The position numbers and the translations under genes are program-made. Positions 1-9,138 of a stretch of 64,000 nucleotides of DNA are shown here, in pieces (within the stretch, counting starts at the first letter, position 1; each line of letters begins with the position of its first letter). The stretch spans positions 1 through 64,000 of the forward strand of contig CAKROE010000006.1 in NCBI GenBank assembly GCA_934371915.1, read 5' to 3'. Source of the stretch: an uncultured Blautia sp. (GTDB taxonomy: Bacteria > Bacillota > Clostridia > Lachnospirales > Lachnospiraceae). The notes beneath the pieces are model-generated. The model did no database searches. It saw only the letters and a program-made list of their open reading frames with translations, and was not told where the DNA came from.

Positions 1-35
1 TTTTTGTGATTTGTCGTTGCATCAGCAACTCGTTT

Positions 36-64
36 ACTTTATCACATCCAGCAAAGGATGTCAA
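36..64 (-). promoter_or_regulatory. Strong sigma-A promoter reading off the left edge (rRNA-operon type)
   Basis: On the minus strand a perfect -35 TTGACA (complement of 59-64) is followed after exactly 17 bp by TAAAGT (complement of 36-41). It directs transcription leftwards into about 30 bases of leader before the window ends. The TTGTTGACA context and the short leader resemble rRNA operon promoters of Clostridia. That an rRNA operon lies just outside the window is inference only. Confidence 0.55.
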
Positions 65-110
65 CAAGTTTTTTCATTTTCTTTTGACTTTTTTCAAAAC
101 ATCAAAGAGA

Positions 111-139
111 AAAATCCGCTTCATATCGAAGCGGATTAA
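111..139 (-). terminator. Rho-independent terminator after cvpA
   Basis: Ten-base perfect inverted repeat (113-122 with 128-137, five-base loop) followed on the minus strand by a T-rich tract. It sits about 40 bp downstream of the cvpA stop and probably ends the LysM-DUF5711-cvpA transcription unit before the divergently important promoter at 36-64. Confidence 0.75.
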
Positions 140-178
140 AGTATATCATTATGTTTTGTCTGCGTCAAGTAGTTTTTG

Positions 179-889
179 TTAAATTTTGTAAAATACATCC
201 ATAAAAAAGTTCACCAATATATCATGCTTATATAACACCTGCAAAACGCTGTCCTTTTCGACCAGTTCCAGTCCCTTTTTTCCAATGTCGCTGCTGCACA
301 ATATCGTCAGAAGCAAAAGTGCGATCCAGATAAAAACAATTCCCTTTGCCACACCGACAACGCCTCCGGTCAGCCGGTTTGCTCCACTGATGAGCGGCAG
401 CCCCGCAATCATATCCAATATAAGCATTACTACGCGCAGTATCAGATTTGCAAGTGCATAGGCAATCAGATAGGATAATCCGTTTATGATTGCCCTCGCC
501 AGATACTCCGAGACATATTCTGCAAATGTATCGACCGCAAGATATTGATAAGCTTCCTCGGTATTATTTACTGTCAGGTTTTTCTGCAGTATTTTCGGAA
601 GAGGAAGCTGGCTGATCAGGCTGTCTTCCGTTTCCTCATCCATTCCATTACCTTCCGTCACATCCTGACTGCCGGAAAACTCGCGACAGCTCTCCTGTAT
701 TTTATCATACAAAGAAGTTTTTTCCATAAGAAACGTATTTACATACGGATTAATCGTCCATGCAAGCGCAAGTGCAAGAAAGACAAAGAAAAATGAAACA
801 ATCTCCTTTATAAACCCTCTCCTGTATCCCGTATATCCGGTAAAAAGCAGCACTCCGATCGCAGCAATGCCTGCCCAAGTCACATTCAT
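179..889 (-). CDS. cvpA: CvpA family membrane protein
   Basis: A 236-residue integral membrane protein of the CvpA (colicin V production) family. The N-terminus has the family pattern of a first hydrophobic helix followed by a basic GYRRGFIKE turn and a second helix. A soluble insert with acidic residues (about 55-125) follows, then two or three further membrane segments ending with VAKGIVFIWIALLLLTIL. In other bacteria CvpA proteins affect envelope homeostasis and export; the biochemical role is not settled. It begins 10 bp after the upstream DUF5711-like gene and is the last gene before a terminator, so the two are almost certainly cotranscribed. Confidence 0.85.
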   Translation of the reverse strand: MNVTWAGIAAIGVLLFTGYTGYRRGFIKEIVSFFFVFLALALAWTINPYVNTFLMEKTSLYDKIQESCREFSGSQDVTEGNGMDEETEDSLISQLPLPKILQKNLTVNNTEEAYQYLAVDTFAEYVSEYLARAIINGLSYLIAYALANLILRVVMLILDMIAGLPLISGANRLTGGVVGVAKGIVFIWIALLLLTILCSSDIGKKGLELVEKDSVLQVLYKHDILVNFFMDVFYKI

Positions 890-899
890 AAGCCACCTC

Positions 900-2141
900 T
901 CAGCCGAGTTTGATCACATCAACTCCATTGTCAAGAACCAGAAGGTATCTATTCCAGCCTGTTTTGACAAAGTCGCTGATCGTGCCATCTACGGTACCAC
1001 TGTACTTTTCGACTCCCCTGCTGTTCATCACACTGATCTGAGAGCTGTTGTACAGAAGTATGTTCCCGCCGCTGGCCTTGATTGTTGTATACGGAATATT
1101 GAATTTCTTTTCGAATTTCAGGCTTCCATCCGTCGAATAGCCGCGCATTGTATATGGTTTATCTTTATCTCCATTTTTGAACACCAGACCAATGATATTA
1201 TCGTCATAAAATGTGCTGATGATTTCCTTATCAACTTTGATCGTCTCAACCTCTTTCGGAATCTGGCTTCCTTTATAAAGGGTAAAGCCATCGTCGCGAA
1301 TAGCCACTGAACGGCCTCCATCCAGATACATAATCTGCGGAATCACCACACCATCATACGTGTAGCCGCTGACGATACGATCATCTTCGCTCTGCCCGAC
1401 ATCCCCAAAGTTATAAAAAGCAACGTAACTTGTTGTTTCACTTCCATCAACAAACTGATAAGCAACCATCATAATGTCACCGTTGTCCGATACCGCAACA
1501 TCCAATGGATAGCCCGGATCCGCAAGATGCGTCTGGTTCTCTGCAATCAGCGTTCCATCAGAACCGTAAAAATTAATCCACGTCGCATCACCACCGTCAA
1601 GAATTGCCGCAACCATGCCACTGGATGATACTCTTGCTTTTATGATATTGTAAGAAGTCGTCACACTGCCCGTCTCGCCATCTTTATCAAACATCTCCAG
1701 AAGGGTACCGTCCTGATCGGCTATAACAGCCCGGTCACCCCGGACATCTGCTACCGGATTCTGCATCTCATACAATGTACTCCAGTAAGCATCCATCGTA
1801 TCACTCACCAGCGAAGCACCATCCGGACTGTAACGCAGAATCTTGCCCGACATCTCCACGTAATTAGTCGCTACAACGTCTTCCTGCTCACTTGCAGACA
1901 GGATTTTGTAATTATGGTAACTTCTCTTTTCCATGTAAAAGAAAAAGAGCGCCGCGACTGCTGCCACTGCCGCAACAGTCATCACTGCACGGCGCATCGT
2001 TGCGCTTCGGTGCTTTGACAGTCGTTCCTGATATACTTCTTCCGGTGTTCTGCTCTGCCGGCTCTGTTCCATCTTTGCACGTTCAGCCTGAAGCTTTTTC
2101 TTTCTGTGTTTCCTTTTTATTTTTTTGATTATATTTGCCAT
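900..2141 (-). CDS. DUF5711-like membrane-anchored beta-propeller-type protein
   Basis: About 413 residues. I chose the start at 2141 (MANIIKKIKRKHRKKK) because an AAGGAT-type ribosome site precedes it; an in-frame ATG 36 bases upstream has none. The first ~60 residues are strongly basic and cytoplasmic, then one membrane helix (AVMTVAAVAAVAALFFFY), then a long extracytoplasmic region. That region has repeated blade-like segments (GTLLEMFDKDGE, SDNGDIMMVAYQ, STDGSLKFEKKF, NRYLLVLDNGVDVI) resembling a WD/quinoprotein-type propeller. I recall this architecture as DUF5711, a Lachnospiraceae-enriched family without a known function. It lies between the LysM protein and cvpA in the same orientation, so a cell-envelope role is likely. 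Confidence 0.7.
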   Translation of the reverse strand: MANIIKKIKRKHRKKKLQAERAKMEQSRQSRTPEEVYQERLSKHRSATMRRAVMTVAAVAAVAALFFFYMEKRSYHNYKILSASEQEDVVATNYVEMSGKILRYSPDGASLVSDTMDAYWSTLYEMQNPVADVRGDRAVIADQDGTLLEMFDKDGETGSVTTSYNIIKARVSSSGMVAAILDGGDATWINFYGSDGTLIAENQTHLADPGYPLDVAVSDNGDIMMVAYQFVDGSETTSYVAFYNFGDVGQSEDDRIVSGYTYDGVVIPQIMYLDGGRSVAIRDDGFTLYKGSQIPKEVETIKVDKEIISTFYDDNIIGLVFKNGDKDKPYTMRGYSTDGSLKFEKKFNIPYTTIKASGGNILLYNSSQISVMNSRGVEKYSGTVDGTISDFVKTGWNRYLLVLDNGVDVIKLG

Positions 2142-2247
2142 TTTTATCCTTACCTTATAAACTGGTATTCTGTGCATTTTCTTTTGCGCATTCTGTCTGG
2201 CAGAATGTCAACATTTTTATTATATCAAATTTTTTTCGGCAATACAA

Positions 2248-3558
2248 TTACGGCAGTACAATTATCTGTCCCGGATAAATAATTTCATCTTCTGTAAGCC
2301 CGTTCGCCTGACATATTTCCGCTACTTTTTCCATCGTTCCATATTTCGTAATACTGATCTGATAGAGTGTATCTCCCGGCTTGATCACATAGGAATTCCC
2401 AATTCCGGCCGTAGTTTCAGCCGTACTGTTTTCTGCAGCGCCGGAGTTTCCCGCAGCTGCTCCTGTTTCTGATGTCCGTTCCTGTCGTACACGCCGCTCT
2501 GCCTTTCTGTCATCAGATTCTTCTCTGTATATCTCGCTCTCTTTTGTGACCTCCGGTGTCGGAGAGATATTTTGCTCCATTACCGATGTCGGTGTCGGCT
2601 TCACTGTTTTCTCTGCCCGAGGCGTTGCGCTTATTTTCGGTTTTGTCGTTACCCTTGGCACATCTGTGAGTTTCGGTATCTGCGTCACTGTCGATCTCGC
2701 GTCTTTAGTTTCCTCCTTTATAACGGCAGATGCAGTTTCCGTCGCTTCCTGTGACGTTTTATTACCATTCGAATAGTTCTGATAAAACTGCACTCCGACT
2801 GTCAGCACAGCCAAAGCAAGGCATGCTGTCGCCGCATAAGAAAACACCGACGTCCTGCCACCGTCTTCTTTTGAATAATCCGCGTGTTTCTTCTGAATGA
2901 TCTGTCGGAATGCCCGCACAGCATCATCATGTACCCCATCCTCCTGCGGCGCAGACAATTCTGGAATTTTTTCTATCATATAATTCTGCATCTGCGGATT
3001 TTTTTCATAATAAATATAAAATCCGCTCTGTTTTACCATAAAGCTGTTTTCATAGCGAAAAAATGCTTCTTCTTTTTCTGCCGGATTCATCAGCATCAGT
3101 ACTTTTTCTCCTCCAAAATGTTTGAGATGTGTGCGAAGAATCATTTCCGACACATCCATCTGCTGCATCCTGTCCCCAAGAAACCATCCGACAATTTCTT
3201 CTCCTTCAAAATATTTTTCGGTATCCTCATGAATCTGCTGCCACATGGCATCCGTAAACTCAACGTGTTCCTGTGAAATTTCTTTGCACAAAACAAGCAC
3301 TGCACCTCTGATAAACAGGTAGCCTGTCCCGGCATCCCATTTCGTCTCCCCCATTAAAACAGCCAGACATCGTTCTTTTTCCTCTTTATTCTCTCCGACG
3401 GCCGCGACACGTCCCAGAAATGTATACACATAGTCTTCCATATAAATCCTGTAATTCTGATCCGTCATTCCTATCTGCCGTACATTTCTGGGCAACTGAA
3501 AAATCCCTTCATTTCCTTTTGCATGTTGCTTTTCATCCTTGTAGACAACCTCTATCAT
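2248..3558 (-). CDS. LysM-domain membrane protein with degenerate MPN/JAMM-like N-terminal domain
   Basis: 436 residues in three parts. Residues about 38-190 have the outline of an MPN (JAB1/Mov34) domain: a helix with ERCLAVLMGET, an EIVGWFLGDR strand at about 121-130 where active enzymes have GWxHxHP, and a late VLMLMNP strand. The metal-binding His-x-His is missing, so it would be an inactive, protein-binding MPN. A membrane helix follows at about 238-258, then a Thr/Pro/Glu-rich stalk, then one C-terminal LysM module (about 390-435, YVIKPGDTLYQISITKYG) that should bind peptidoglycan. The LysM call is secure; the MPN call rests on pattern only. About 106 bp separate it from the next gene, so a separate promoter downstream is possible. 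Confidence 0.75.
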   Translation of the reverse strand: MIEVVYKDEKQHAKGNEGIFQLPRNVRQIGMTDQNYRIYMEDYVYTFLGRVAAVGENKEEKERCLAVLMGETKWDAGTGYLFIRGAVLVLCKEISQEHVEFTDAMWQQIHEDTEKYFEGEEIVGWFLGDRMQQMDVSEMILRTHLKHFGGEKVLMLMNPAEKEEAFFRYENSFMVKQSGFYIYYEKNPQMQNYMIEKIPELSAPQEDGVHDDAVRAFRQIIQKKHADYSKEDGGRTSVFSYAATACLALAVLTVGVQFYQNYSNGNKTSQEATETASAVIKEETKDARSTVTQIPKLTDVPRVTTKPKISATPRAEKTVKPTPTSVMEQNISPTPEVTKESEIYREESDDRKAERRVRQERTSETGAAAGNSGAAENSTAETTAGIGNSYVIKPGDTLYQISITKYGTMEKVAEICQANGLTEDEIIYPGQIIVLP

Positions 3559-3716
3559 ATCATATCACCCCTTCAGGCATCAGAATAGCACAGGAAAGTT
3601 GCGGATTTTAGCAGAATCTAAGAGCAGTGCAAAAGAATTTAGCGACATATTTTGCAGAGTGCATATTTCTTTCCGGGGAGGATAAAATAGAAAATAAAAG
3701 ATGTGGAGATAAAGCT

Positions 3717-4280
3717 ATGACCTTTTATATAGATACGCGTCACACAAATTGTTCTCTTGAAATTTGCAGACTTTTAAAAACGTGTATTCTCGAACAGACA
3801 CACGCGTGGTCTGAAATTGTGTTTTTGTGTATTGGTACAGACCGTGTCACCGGTGACTGTCTCGGTCCCTATATCGGTGCGCAGCTCAGCAGTCATGCAT
3901 TTCCGATGGTTCATGTATACGGCACACTTTCTGATCCTGTTCACGCACTTAACCTCACCGATACTATGCAGGAAATCCAAAAGCGTCATCCCGGCAGTCT
4001 GATCATCGCCATTGATTCTTCACTTGGACAAAAAAAGCACCTCGGGTATGTGACCATTTCAAATGGTGCACTCTACCCGGGTGCTGCTGTTCATAAAAAG
4101 CTGCCGCCTGTCGGACATATCCACATTACAGGAATTGTCAATGTCTCTGATATTTTGGAACACCTGACACTTCAAACGACGCGCCTGTCCACCGTGATCT
4201 CTATTGCCGATCAGATCACCAACGGCATTTTGTATATGCTCCCGCTGATCTCAAAACGCGGGTTTATACAAATTCTTTAA
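3717..4280 (+). CDS. yyaC: YyaC-like spore protein (GPR-related peptidase fold)
   Basis: 187 residues. The start at 3717 has a GGAG site 8 bp upstream, which excludes 30 extra codons that could be read upstream. Family features are CIGTDRVTGDCLGPYIG near residue 42, an AIDSSLG strand near 100, and PPVGHIHITGIVN near 140, all typical of the sporulation protein family YyaC related to the germination protease fold. The precise activity of the family is not established. Its presence supports a spore-forming host. The 3' end overlaps the end of the convergent transketolase subunit by 17 bp. Confidence 0.85.
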   Translation: MTFYIDTRHTNCSLEICRLLKTCILEQTHAWSEIVFLCIGTDRVTGDCLGPYIGAQLSSHAFPMVHVYGTLSDPVHALNLTDTMQEIQKRHPGSLIIAIDSSLGQKKHLGYVTISNGALYPGAAVHKKLPPVGHIHITGIVNVSDILEHLTLQTTRLSTVISIADQITNGILYMLPLISKRGFIQIL

Positions 4281-5202
4281 CCTGTTTGTAGATGCCTTCT
4301 GCATCCAGACCATATTTTTCAAGAAGGGCTACTGCCGGACCGGATTCTCCGAATACATCATTGACACCAATACGTTTTACCGGTACAGGTGCTTTCTCGG
4401 AAAGGCATTCGCATACGGCTCCGCCGAGGCCGCCGATTACAGAATGTTCTTCGACAGTTACAACTTTGCCCGTTTCTTTGGCTGCTGCAATAATCAGATC
4501 TTCATCCAGTGGTTTGATTGTGTGGATGTTGATTACTTTTGCATCAATTCCGTCTGCAGCAAGTTTTTCTGCTGCTTCAAGGGATGCTGCAACACAAAGA
4601 CCATTAGCAACGATCGTTACATCTTTTCCCTCACGAAGAACGATTCCTTTGCCCATTTCGAATTTGTAATCTGGTCTGTCGTTGATCACCGGAACAGCCA
4701 GACGGCCAAATCTCATATATACAGGTCCTACATATTCATATGCAGCTTTGACCATAGCTTTTGCTTCGATATCATCAGCCGGGCTCATAACCACCATGCC
4801 CGGGATTGCTCTCATAAGGGCAAAGTCCTCGCAGCACTGATGAGTCGCACCGTCTTCACCAACGGAAATACCGCCGTGAGTTGCGCCAACCTTTACATTC
4901 AGATGTGGATATGCAACGGAGTTGCGAAGCTGTTCGTAAGCACGTCCTGCTGCGAACATTGCAAATGTGCTGACAAAAGGTACCTTACCGGTAGTCGCAA
5001 GACCTGCACCGATACCTACCATATTGCATTCTGCGATACCACAGTCGATGTGACGATCCGGAAATTCTTTTTTGAACATTCCGGTCTGAGTAGCTGCAGC
5101 AAGGTCAGCATCCAGAACAACAAGATCATCGTGTTCTTTACCAAGTTCTACCAGAGCGCTTCCGTAGCTGGCTCTTGTGGCGATTTTCTTTACTTCTGAC
5201 AT
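4264..5202 (-). CDS. Transketolase, C-terminal subunit
   Basis: 312 residues equivalent to the pyrimidine-binding and C-terminal domains of transketolase. ATRASYGSALVELGKEHDDLVVLDADL opens the domain, the catalytic Glu lies in DCGIAECNMVGIGAGLA, and THGGISVGEDGATHQ is the loop that contacts the cofactor. It is half the length of a normal transketolase because the enzyme is split. The start codon overlaps the end of the N-terminal subunit gene by 13 bp, giving translational coupling and a heteromeric enzyme. It moves two-carbon ketol units between sugar phosphates in the non-oxidative pentose phosphate pathway. Confidence 0.92.
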   Translation of the reverse strand: MSEVKKIATRASYGSALVELGKEHDDLVVLDADLAAATQTGMFKKEFPDRHIDCGIAECNMVGIGAGLATTGKVPFVSTFAMFAAGRAYEQLRNSVAYPHLNVKVGATHGGISVGEDGATHQCCEDFALMRAIPGMVVMSPADDIEAKAMVKAAYEYVGPVYMRFGRLAVPVINDRPDYKFEMGKGIVLREGKDVTIVANGLCVAASLEAAEKLAADGIDAKVINIHTIKPLDEDLIIAAAKETGKVVTVEEHSVIGGLGGAVCECLSEKAPVPVKRIGVNDVFGESGPAVALLEKYGLDAEGIYKQVKEFV

Positions 5203-6038
5203 AATGCTTCACCTACTTTCTCCAGATCTTCCATTGCCTGTGCATACTGCTCGTCATTCGGAGCTTTGCCATGCCATCCAACCTGATTTTCCATAAAGGA
5301 AACTCCTTTACCTTTTACGGTCTTCATGATAATGGCTGTCGGCATTCCTTTTACAGTTTTTGCTTCGTCGAATGCAGCTTTAAGCTGATCCATATCATTT
5401 CCGTCTGCGACATTGATCACATGGAAATTAAAAGCTTCAAATTTCCTGTCAATCGGATATGGTGAGCATACTTCATCTACCTGGCCGTCGATCTGAAGCC
5501 CATTGTTGTCTACGATCACAACAAGGTTGTCCAGTTTGCGGAACCCTGCAAACATAGAAGCCTCCCATACCTGTCCTTCCTGAATCTCACCATCACCAAG
5601 AAGAGTGTACACTCTGTAAGATTCGTTGCTGAGTTTTGCAGAAAGTGCCATACCTACTGCTGCAGAGATTCCCTGTCCAAGAGAACCGCTGGACATATCA
5701 ACGCCCGGAATATGTTTCATATCCGGATGACCCTGCAGATAGGAGCCAAGATGACGAAGTGTCTTGAGGTCTTCCTTCGGGAAATATCCTCTCTCAGCAA
5801 GTGCAGAGTAAAGTCCCGGTGCAGTGTGTCCCTTGGAAAGAACAAAGCGGTCTCTGTCTGCTTTCTTCGGATCTTTCGGATCGATATTCATTTCTTCAAA
5901 ATACAGATATGTGAATAAATCTGCTGCTGATAAGGAACCGCCCGGATGACCGGCTTTTGCAGCATGAACCGCGGTAACGATGTCTTTGCGGACTTCGTTC
6001 GCAATTTTCTGAAGTTCTAATTTCTCCATGATGTTCAA
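5190..6038 (-). CDS. Transketolase, N-terminal (thiamine diphosphate-binding) subunit
   Basis: 282 residues corresponding to the pyrophosphate-binding domain. AGHPGGSLSAADL (about 29-41) carries the substrate-contacting His; GDGEIQEGQVWEA with the later DNNGLQIDG forms the ThDP/Mg motif (GDG followed by NN). It has no pyrimidine domain; that is supplied by the next gene, with which it overlaps by 13 bp. A good promoter lies just upstream at 6069-6097, so the two subunits form a bicistronic unit. The predicted transaldolase gene is 93 bp upstream in the same direction. Confidence 0.93.
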   Translation of the reverse strand: MNIMEKLELQKIANEVRKDIVTAVHAAKAGHPGGSLSAADLFTYLYFEEMNIDPKDPKKADRDRFVLSKGHTAPGLYSALAERGYFPKEDLKTLRHLGSYLQGHPDMKHIPGVDMSSGSLGQGISAAVGMALSAKLSNESYRVYTLLGDGEIQEGQVWEASMFAGFRKLDNLVVIVDNNGLQIDGQVDEVCSPYPIDRKFEAFNFHVINVADGNDMDQLKAAFDEAKTVKGMPTAIIMKTVKGKGVSFMENQVGWHGKAPNDEQYAQAMEDLEKVGEALCQK

Positions 6039-6068
6039 TTTCTCCTTTTAATAATTTGCAACAAACTT

Positions 6069-6097
6069 ATGCTACAATTAATTTCCGCACTCGTCAA
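6069..6097 (-). promoter_or_regulatory. Promoter for the split transketolase genes
   Basis: Minus-strand TTGACG (complement of 6092-6097), 17-bp spacer, TAGCAT (complement of 6069-6074). It lies 30 bp before the N-subunit start, so the transketolase pair can be transcribed separately from the upstream aldolase-family gene. Confidence 0.55.
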
Positions 6098-6131
6098 GTA
6101 ATATGTACCTAAAAAGCTTTTTATTGCATTT

Positions 6132-6788
6132 TTATTTGTCACCGAATACTGCTTTATAGTCTTTCTGGAATTTTTCGATTCCGGCATCTGTCAGAGGATG
6201 TTTTGTCATCTGCTCGATTACTTTGTAAGGAACTGTTGCAATATCAGCACCGGCCAGAGCACACTCTGTTACATGGATTGGGTGACGAACACTTGCACAG
6301 ATAATCTCTGTGGTAATTCCTGCTACTTCGAACATTTCAACGATCTGACGAATAAGCGGAACACCGTCTGTAGAAATATCATCCAGTCTTCCGAGGAACG
6401 GAGATACATAAGTAGCACCTGCTCTTGCAGCAAGTAATGCCTGGTTTGCGGTGAAGATCAGAGTAACGTTTGTTTTGATTCCTTCTTTTGAAAGAACTTT
6501 AACAGCCTTCAAGCCTTCTACTGTCATAGGAATCTTGACAACCATGTTCGGATGGATCTTAGCGATCTCACGTCCTTCTGCGATCATTCCCTCAGCGTCT
6601 GTAGTAGTAGCTTTTACTTCACCGCTGATCGGTCCGTCTACGATTTCTGTGATTTCTTTGATTACTTCGTTGAAATCTCTGCCCTCTTTTGCGATCAGGG
6701 ACGGATTGGTAGTAACGCCGCAGATAACTCCCATGTCATTTGCTTTACGGATATCGTCTACATTCGCTGTGTCAATAAAAAATTTCAT
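6132..6788 (-). CDS. fsa: FSA/TalC-type aldolase, predicted transaldolase
   Basis: 218-residue (beta/alpha)8 barrel of the small transaldolase family. The Schiff-base lysine is K85 in VVKIPMT, and [10 protein letters not shown] and the C-terminal [10 protein letters not shown] are typical. Two positions separate fructose-6-phosphate aldolase from true transaldolase: E. coli FsaA has Gln59 and Tyr131, transaldolases have Glu and Phe. Here the equivalents are Glu57 (SGEVKATT) and Phe131 (SPFLGRL), which points to transaldolase. With transketolase next door this closes the non-oxidative pentose phosphate pathway. Automatic annotation would probably say fructose-6-phosphate aldolase. Confidence 0.88.
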   Translation of the reverse strand: MKFFIDTANVDDIRKANDMGVICGVTTNPSLIAKEGRDFNEVIKEITEIVDGPISGEVKATTTDAEGMIAEGREIAKIHPNMVVKIPMTVEGLKAVKVLSKEGIKTNVTLIFTANQALLAARAGATYVSPFLGRLDDISTDGVPLIRQIVEMFEVAGITTEIICASVRHPIHVTECALAGADIATVPYKVIEQMTKHPLTDAGIEKFQKDYKAVFGDK

Positions 6789-6946
6789 TGTGAAATACCT
6801 CCTGATTTTTGCGTTTTTATTTGATATTTTTATTATAACAGACTAAAAATTCAGGTCAAGGCAGGACATAATTATTAATTAATTTTTTATTAATAATTAT
6901 GTATTTATAAATTGTTTTGTAACGTTTTCTCCGCTTTTGCAAATAT

Positions 6947-6988
6947 AAAAAAGCCTGAAAGTATGGTTTTTCGCCTTCTCTTTCAGAC
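6947..6988 (-). terminator. Terminator downstream of the LacI-family regulator
   Basis: Inverted repeat 6953-6961/6980-6988 (CTGAAAG core) with six T residues on the minus strand. It separates the regulator from the transaldolase gene. Confidence 0.7.
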
Positions 6989-7028
6989 TTTCATTCGAAA
7001 ATATTAATAATAATTTGAGTATACAAAT

Positions 7029-8132
7029 TTATTTTCTTTTTTTCGTGTTTGCATATGCCGTTGTTTTTCTGGTGATCAGCTTCGGTGTATACTCGATATT
7101 ATAAAGACTGGTGGGCTGTAAGCCTGTGTAAAACTGATCATTTATCGCAATTTTGCGGATGATAATATCACAGGCATCCCTGCCCTTCAGGGCAACAAAA
7201 TGATCGATCGTTGTAAGTGACAGTCTTCGGATTCCGGAATAAAAAATATCATCGCAGCCGATGACCGACACGTCCTTCGGTACACGGATACGTGATTCTT
7301 CCAATGCATCGATTGCCCCCAGCGCCATCATATCATTCTGACCTGCGATCGCGGTGAATTCTCTTCCTTCTCGAATCAGTTCCATTGTAAGCTGATAGCC
7401 CATCGAATATTCTGAATCCATTCTCGGAAGTCTCCGGTCAACCGACTCATCTGCTGCCTTTATCAGAACATGACCGCTTAAGCCTTCTTTTTCATATTCT
7501 TTGACAAAACCGTCGATTCTCCGGGAACGCTGCCATTGCCGGCGTGTAAGCGGCGGTGTAATAAAAGCAACATCCCTGTGCCCGAGATCCAGAAGATGCC
7601 TTGCCATCAGACGACCCACCATTGTGTTATCCTGATTGATTGCATCTACGGTTGTCGTCTTTTCTTTATTGCTGATGATAACAAGCGGTATCCTGCGCGC
7701 GAGATCCTCGACTTTTTTTTGAAAATCCGGATGCGGATTGCATGCATAAATAATTCCCCGCGGATCGATCGTACTGATCATCCGGAGATATTTCTCTTCC
7801 TGCCCGGCATCCCTCTGTGTGTTGCAGATAAAAACACCGTAGCCTTTTTCATTTGCTACGGATTCGATACCCTGTAAAAGAAGAACGTAATACGGACTGG
7901 TCAGTGTCGGGCAGATCACAACGATCAGTTTTTCTTTTTTGGTACTGTTTTTATTTTTGCGGTGAGGCAGCTCATATCCGAGTTCCCGCGCGGCGCATTC
8001 CACTCTTTCTACAGTTTCCGCAGAAAAAGAAACATCATTTCTCCGGTTCAGTATCATAGATACTGTCGCCTGAGAAACTCCTGCTTTCTGTGCAACCTGT
8101 GAAGAAGTTGCTTTTCTTTTTGCCACTCTCAC
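7029..8132 (-). CDS. LacI-family transcriptional regulator
   Basis: 367 residues. An N-terminal helix-turn-helix with the LacI signature (SSQVAQKAGVSQATVSMILN, about 10-29) and a hinge-helix region near ELGYELP are followed by a periplasmic-binding-protein-type effector domain with VVICPTLTSPYYVLLLQGIE and IGCDDIFYSG. The binding domain predicts a sugar or nucleoside effector, but the sequence does not identify it. It lies 27 bp after recR and upstream of the transaldolase and transketolase genes, which makes carbohydrate flux through those enzymes a plausible target. That is inference. Confidence 0.92.
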   Translation of the reverse strand: MRVAKRKATSSQVAQKAGVSQATVSMILNRRNDVSFSAETVERVECAARELGYELPHRKNKNSTKKEKLIVVICPTLTSPYYVLLLQGIESVANEKGYGVFICNTQRDAGQEEKYLRMISTIDPRGIIYACNPHPDFQKKVEDLARRIPLVIISNKEKTTTVDAINQDNTMVGRLMARHLLDLGHRDVAFITPPLTRRQWQRSRRIDGFVKEYEKEGLSGHVLIKAADESVDRRLPRMDSEYSMGYQLTMELIREGREFTAIAGQNDMMALGAIDALEESRIRVPKDVSVIGCDDIFYSGIRRLSLTTIDHFVALKGRDACDIIIRKIAINDQFYTGLQPTSLYNIEYTPKLITRKTTAYANTKKRK

Positions 8133-8159
8133 GTCCTCCTTCTGTCATTGCAGTCTATA

Positions 8160-8759
8160 TCAGAGATCCACTCTGCCTTCCAGCGCACGCAGAAGTGTTA
8201 CCTCATCAATATATTCCAGATCACCACCGACCGGTACACCACTTGCGATCCTGCTTACCCGGATTCCGGTTGGCTTGATCAGCTTGCTGATATACATCGC
8301 GGTTGTCTCGCCCTCCAGGCTGGAGTTCGTCGCAATGATCACCTCTTTGATATCTTCACTCTGAAGACGCTGCATCAGCTCTTTGAGACGGATATCATCC
8401 GGTCCGATTCCAAGCATCGGAGAAATCGCACCGTGAAGCACATGATAGACGCCCTCGTATTTTCCCGTTTTTTCGTATGCCGCAAGATCCCTCGTATTTT
8501 CTACGACCATGATCGTACCTGCATCCCTTTTGGGGTTGCTGCAGATCGGGCAAAGCTCCTGATCTGTCAGCGTACAGCATTTTTTGCAGTAACGGATCTT
8601 TTCTCTCGCACCGGTGATCGAAGAAGCAAGCTGCTCCACCTGGTCTTTCGGCATGTTCATGATATGAAACGCCAGACGCTGCGCCGACTTCGGTCCGATC
8701 CCCGGAAGATGCGAAAGCTGCTCGATCAGCTTATTGATGTGCGTACTGTAGTATTCCAT
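8160..8759 (-). CDS. recR: Recombination mediator RecR
   Basis: 199 residues, the usual RecR length. It has an N-terminal helix-hairpin-helix ([17 protein letters not shown]), a C4 zinc finger with C58, C61, C70 and C73, a Toprim domain with [14 protein letters not shown], and the C-terminal [20 protein letters not shown] motif. RecR acts with RecO/RecF to load RecA on gapped DNA. Its start codon shares one base with the ybaB stop, the classic dnaX-ybaB-recR arrangement. Confidence 0.97.
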   Translation of the reverse strand: MEYYSTHINKLIEQLSHLPGIGPKSAQRLAFHIMNMPKDQVEQLASSITGAREKIRYCKKCCTLTDQELCPICSNPKRDAGTIMVVENTRDLAAYEKTGKYEGVYHVLHGAISPMLGIGPDDIRLKELMQRLQSEDIKEVIIATNSSLEGETTAMYISKLIKPTGIRVSRIASGVPVGGDLEYIDEVTLLRALEGRVDL

Positions 8760-9115
8760 CAGAAAGGAAGGCCTCCGCCCAGACCGCCAAGTCCGCCTGT
8801 GAGTTTGGACATTACTGCTGTTGTTTCTTCTTCTACTTTGCGAAGTGCTTCATTGGTTGCTGCAACGATCAGGTCTTCGAGCATTTCGATATCGTCCGGA
8901 TCAACAACTTCTTCGGAAAGTTTGACACCGGTCACTTCACGTTTACCGGATACGGTCACTTCTACAGCACCGCCGCCTGCAGTTGCGGTGAATGATTTTT
9001 CTTCAAGTGCTTTCTGGTTTTCTTCCATCTGACGCTGCATTTTCTGCGCCTGTTTCATTAAATTATTCATGTTTCCCGGCATTCCCATGCCCGGAAATCC
9101 TCCACGTTTTGCCAT
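8759..9115 (-). CDS. ybaB: YbaB/EbfC nucleoid-associated protein
   Basis: 118 residues. The Gly/Met-rich N-terminus ([25 protein letters not shown]) leads into the long helix of EbfC proteins, then the [16 protein letters not shown] strand pair, and a Gly-rich tail. The family forms tweezer-shaped dimers that bind DNA. A GGAGG-type ribosome site precedes the start. It sits between dnaX and recR as in most Firmicutes. Confidence 0.95.
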   Translation of the reverse strand: MAKRGGFPGMGMPGNMNNLMKQAQKMQRQMEENQKALEEKSFTATAGGGAVEVTVSGKREVTGVKLSEEVVDPDDIEMLEDLIVAATNEALRKVEEETTAVMSKLTGGLGGLGGGLPF

Positions 9116-9138
9116 GGTGATATCCTCCTGATAAAAAA

